Shown here: positions 61,039-64,000 of the stretch, piece by piece
Numbering within the stretch: position 1 is the first letter of the stretch
Layout of the letters: the number at the start of each line of letters is the position of its first letter
Assembly (NCBI RefSeq): GCF_008831285.2
Contig: NC_045141.1
Span: 23,834,742 to 23,898,741, forward strand
From: Nymphaea colorata
Lineage: Eukaryota > Streptophyta > Magnoliopsida > Nymphaeales > Nymphaeaceae
DNA length: 64,000 bases
Direction of reading: 5' to 3'
Position numbers and translations under genes: made by a program
The notes under the pieces: model-generated
What the model saw: the letters and a program-made list of their open reading frames with translations, nothing else
What the model was told of the DNA's origin: nothing
The model's database searches: none

Positions 61039-61670
61039 GTTTATGAGGATTGTACTTCTTAACAAATCTTACATGTTGTCTTTATTTCTTACACCAAAAT
61101 GTAATTGTTGCTTGAAGTCATCCTAAAGATCCTACCAGGGCGGGCCGAAAAAAGGGACAACTCTAAATTGATTGCCTTAAGTTTTTGCACAGGTTTTGAG
61201 CGTTGATCAGCATTTGGTTCCCAGCAAGATCAAAGAATTTTTGATGGGATTGAGTAAAATTTTATATAAACCTCGTATAGAAGTGACCTACAAATACCAA
61301 TTTGTTAAGCTATTGTTTTGGTCGATTTTTTACGGTGGCGGCATGATGAACATGTTAAATTTAGTAGTAATTAACTTCTGAATAATTTTCAGTTCATTTT
61401 TCACTGCAAAATTATCGCATTTTTGCAATGGGCGAGCCTCAGAATACGATATGAACTTCATGTCAGACCCAAGTGAGTTCCAGGTCCAGACCGACATGAG
61501 CAAGTCCAACCCATATACAGCCCGGCTGATGGAGATAGCCTCATGGCCATGCCTTAGTCGAGCTTCACATGAACATGACAGCCACAGGCAACAAGTAAAG
61601 GGCACGTCCCGTCTCTTTCGTCCGCCATTGACGCACTGTTCTGGATGAGAAAAACGTCAGGGATCACCCA

Positions 61671-61702
<32 letters not shown>

Positions 61703-63698
61703 GATAGAGGATTTTGATGAACCAGTAATTCTTCCACTGCAGCACTGCTAATTGTGACATTAAATTCTTAGTAAATTTTTGTCCCGATTTACCGAAATCT
61801 GGTATGACAGTCAAAAGAAAAACAGAACTCAAGAAACATTAGAAAGTAACAGGACACTGAGGAAGATCAAAAGATCCAAACTCAGGTGCATGGTTACAAG
61901 CATGCAGCAAAAGGTTACCGAGATTCAGCACACCAACAATGGGGAACATAAAAAATATCATCAAATCATTCACCGTTCATCAAAATCTCAATGACCCATA
62001 AAGGCAAAACGCTCAAAAGCAGGGCCAACAGGAAAAAACACACGCAATATCATTGATGTTCATAGATAACAACGGTGACCGGCCGCTTATAGAAAAAATA
62101 AAAAAGGGTGGCAGAGATTTAGGGCTCCTCTAAAATAACGCCGTTTGGCAAACTGGTACGTCGCATCCAAAATTTTGTGTATTTGAGAAAAGGAAGAAAA
62201 TTGTTGAACATGGAAAATTTTCTATGAAAGATGAGCATTATGAGAGGAAGAAAAAGCAAGAACTCGATGTCGATAGGAAGAAATTGGACATCTTCGGGAC
62301 TCGATTTCAAGTTTTCAACGTATGTATCCATTTTGCGTTATAGTCACACAAAATCTTGCTTGACGAACCGACAAACAAGTATACCTTTTTCTCAAATTTC
62401 CTTCTGATAATCAAGCTGGGGGTTAGGCAGATTCTTTTCGGATAACAGTTTCATCTATGAAGTCCATTGCATTATATACAGCTGCCAAAGGAGGCCAGTC
62501 AGATGGCTTGTCTTCCTGCACTCAATTTGGATCGAAGCTCCTAAAATTGACCAGTCGCCGGAGAACCGGATTGAGTTCCTAATTAGGAGTCCACGTACAG
62601 TGGCAACGATCTAGCACCATCCACTCGTCTCAACTCAGCACCATTCAACTTCTTCCCTTGATGCTTCCAACATGTCCCTTATCAGCACAGTTCCCATTTC
62701 TTGGACGTCCCAATCAAAATCATTAGGCTTTGACATCTCTGCATTCTCTCCAATAATGCACTCTGTTTTGGAGTTGTTTAACGCAAATCAAACCACTGTC
62801 AATCTGTGCAGTAAAAAAGTCTCCCTAACGTTTCTGCTTTGTGGCGGAAGAAGACCAATGGCTCCGGAACTGAGCTGATGACGTAAACAACCACCTTCAT
62901 TTCAGAGTTGCTTGATCCATGAAAGCATGCTTTTTCGTTTCCTTTTGACGGATCCAATTACAGAAGCAACTAATACCCTTTACGGAACACAATTTAGAGG
63001 GTGAATTGTAGTCGTGTACATCCTCTTCTGTATGTGTTCTGATGCACAATAAAATACGTCACCACCAATCATAATCGTCAGTAATTGCAAGCACCATCTT
63101 GTGTGACAAACAATGCCGTGTGACAGCCTTGGAATGGCTTCAGATGGCGTCGTGAGCCAGTTCAGTGCTAATGATGGCGTGTGGGACAAAGGCGAACCAC
63201 GCCAATGAAGGTGCACAGGGGCCGACTTCAGCCCGCGCCAGGCCAGTCCGAACCCCGCCCGGCATAGATCGGCCAGCCAGTCGAGCCCAAAAGGACTTGG
63301 ACCGAGCTCGTTTAGAGATGAGACTGTGTGGGCAAATGCCCACATATCTCTCGGCATGCTCAGATGCTCGACCCAGATTCCCCTCCGACATTGTGGAAAA
63401 ACCCTTCCATTGAGACTTGTAAAAATGATATCCCCAACTGTCAAAAACATATTAATTTTTTGCCAAGCAACTTGCAAGAACATGCCTCTTCTTCTTTTGT
63501 AAGGCATTGCTTATGCAATGATTAAAGATTGCATAATTAAAGAAAAGTAAAAAAAATAATAATAAATAAATAAATAAAAAGTATAGAAATAGGTGAGAGC
63601 ATCATCGACCGACTTTTTCATCCATAATCATGGGTATGGTGAGGAGTGTGTAAAAAGAAGAGTGTGTTGAGTGGTGAGCTGCTTGGGTTGGGTGATAG

Positions 63699-63971
63699 TA
63701 GAGGTGGGCATCGGGCCGGGTCGAACCCACTCGGTTCGGTAAAATCGGGTCTGGAATGGCCCATCAGGCCAGGCTTTACCCAACTTGGCACGATTATAAT
63801 AAAATAATGTTTTTTAAATTATAAAATAATTTTTTAAATGTAAAATATATTTGTTAATAATAAATATATATTATTAAAATAAAAAATTAAAAAATATATA
63901 TCTTTTAATTCTTAACGGACCGGGCTGGGCTAACCTGGGCAGGCCCATCGGGCCCGGGGCCTAGCCCTAGG
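63699..63971. mobile_element. MITE-like element with GGGCC ends and AT core
   Basis: The left end TAGAGGTGGGCATCGGGCC faces the imperfect inverted right end GGCCCGGGGCCTAGCCCTA (63950-63968). The core is a long AT-only stretch. It is the same architecture as 43691-43993 in a more complete form, and has no coding capacity. The TAGxGGTGGGCA start is like hAT-type ends; that family assignment is inference. Confidence 0.55.
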
Positions 63972-64000
63972 TGATAAAGTTATTGCTCATTTGGTCAGCA

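Larger units (their letters stand above)
59568..64000. other. Intergenic, downstream of the NPF gene
   Basis: The first 200 bases are presumably 3' UTR. The remainder has short unrelated frames, a tandem LTR pair (60687-61038), a poly-A run (about 61678-61699), a GC-rich patch at 63210-63310, an AATA-type repeat (about 63553-63580) and a MITE-like element at the right edge. No gene was recognised. The 175-codon minus-strand frame at 62980-63507 matches no family. Confidence 0.6.

Noticed and set aside
62980-63507. 175-codon minus-strand frame
   Set aside because: No recognisable domain. Its central part coincides with a GC-rich patch that is open on both strands, as expected by chance.

Overview
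The window is nuclear DNA from a flowering plant. It carries a YABBY gene (a family restricted to seed plants), a VND-type NAC gene, an SKU5-similar gene and an NPF6-type transporter, mostly split by GT-AG introns, in AT-rich intergenic DNA full of plant-style microsatellites and decayed transposons. Codon use is not strongly GC-biased, so a grass is unlikely. The species cannot be fixed from sequence alone; an early-diverging angiosperm is possible but only a guess.

Five protein-coding genes are supported, all on the + strand, about one per 13 kb. (1) 8656-10236: a VND4/5-like NAC transcription factor, 3 exons, 346 aa, with a non-canonical GC-AG second intron. (2) 15220-19353: an SKU5-similar, GPI-anchored cupredoxin-like protein, 9 exons, complete except for a one-base deficit at about 18565 that puts a stop in exon 6. 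(3) 25240-26628: an intronless DUF641/GIL1-IRKI-family protein, 462 aa. (4) 37085-38679: a YABBY protein of the FIL/YAB1-YAB3 clade, 7 exons. (5) 56405-59567: an NPF6-type nitrate/peptide-family transporter, 4 exons, 593 aa. These genes do not form a pathway or cluster. VND factors act in xylem wall formation, SKU5-like proteins in cell-wall expansion, GIL1-like proteins in growth orientation, FIL/YAB in lateral-organ polarity and NPF6 in nitrate transport.

The rest (about 85%) is intergenic. It contains a GC-rich promoter-like block (2660-3125), a start-less exon-like block (5540-6290), three short tandem duplications (6521-6666, 8068-8181, 13916-13973), a solo LTR with TGTAACA/TGTTACA ends (20447-20618) and a tandem pair of the same LTR (60687-61038). 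It also contains a reverse-strand Copia-like primer-binding site with LTR remnant (about 41743-42100), two GGGCC-ended AT-cored MITE-like elements (about 43691-43993 and 63699-63971), possible tRNA-derived SINE fragments, and many GA/CT, AT and CA microsatellites. No intact transposase, reverse transcriptase, rRNA, complete tRNA, CRISPR or organellar insertion was recognised.

I did not find a convincing new biological system. The points most worth checking are the SKU5-like frameshift, the GC-AG intron, the microsatellite filling nearly half of a YABBY intron, and the start-less exon-like block.
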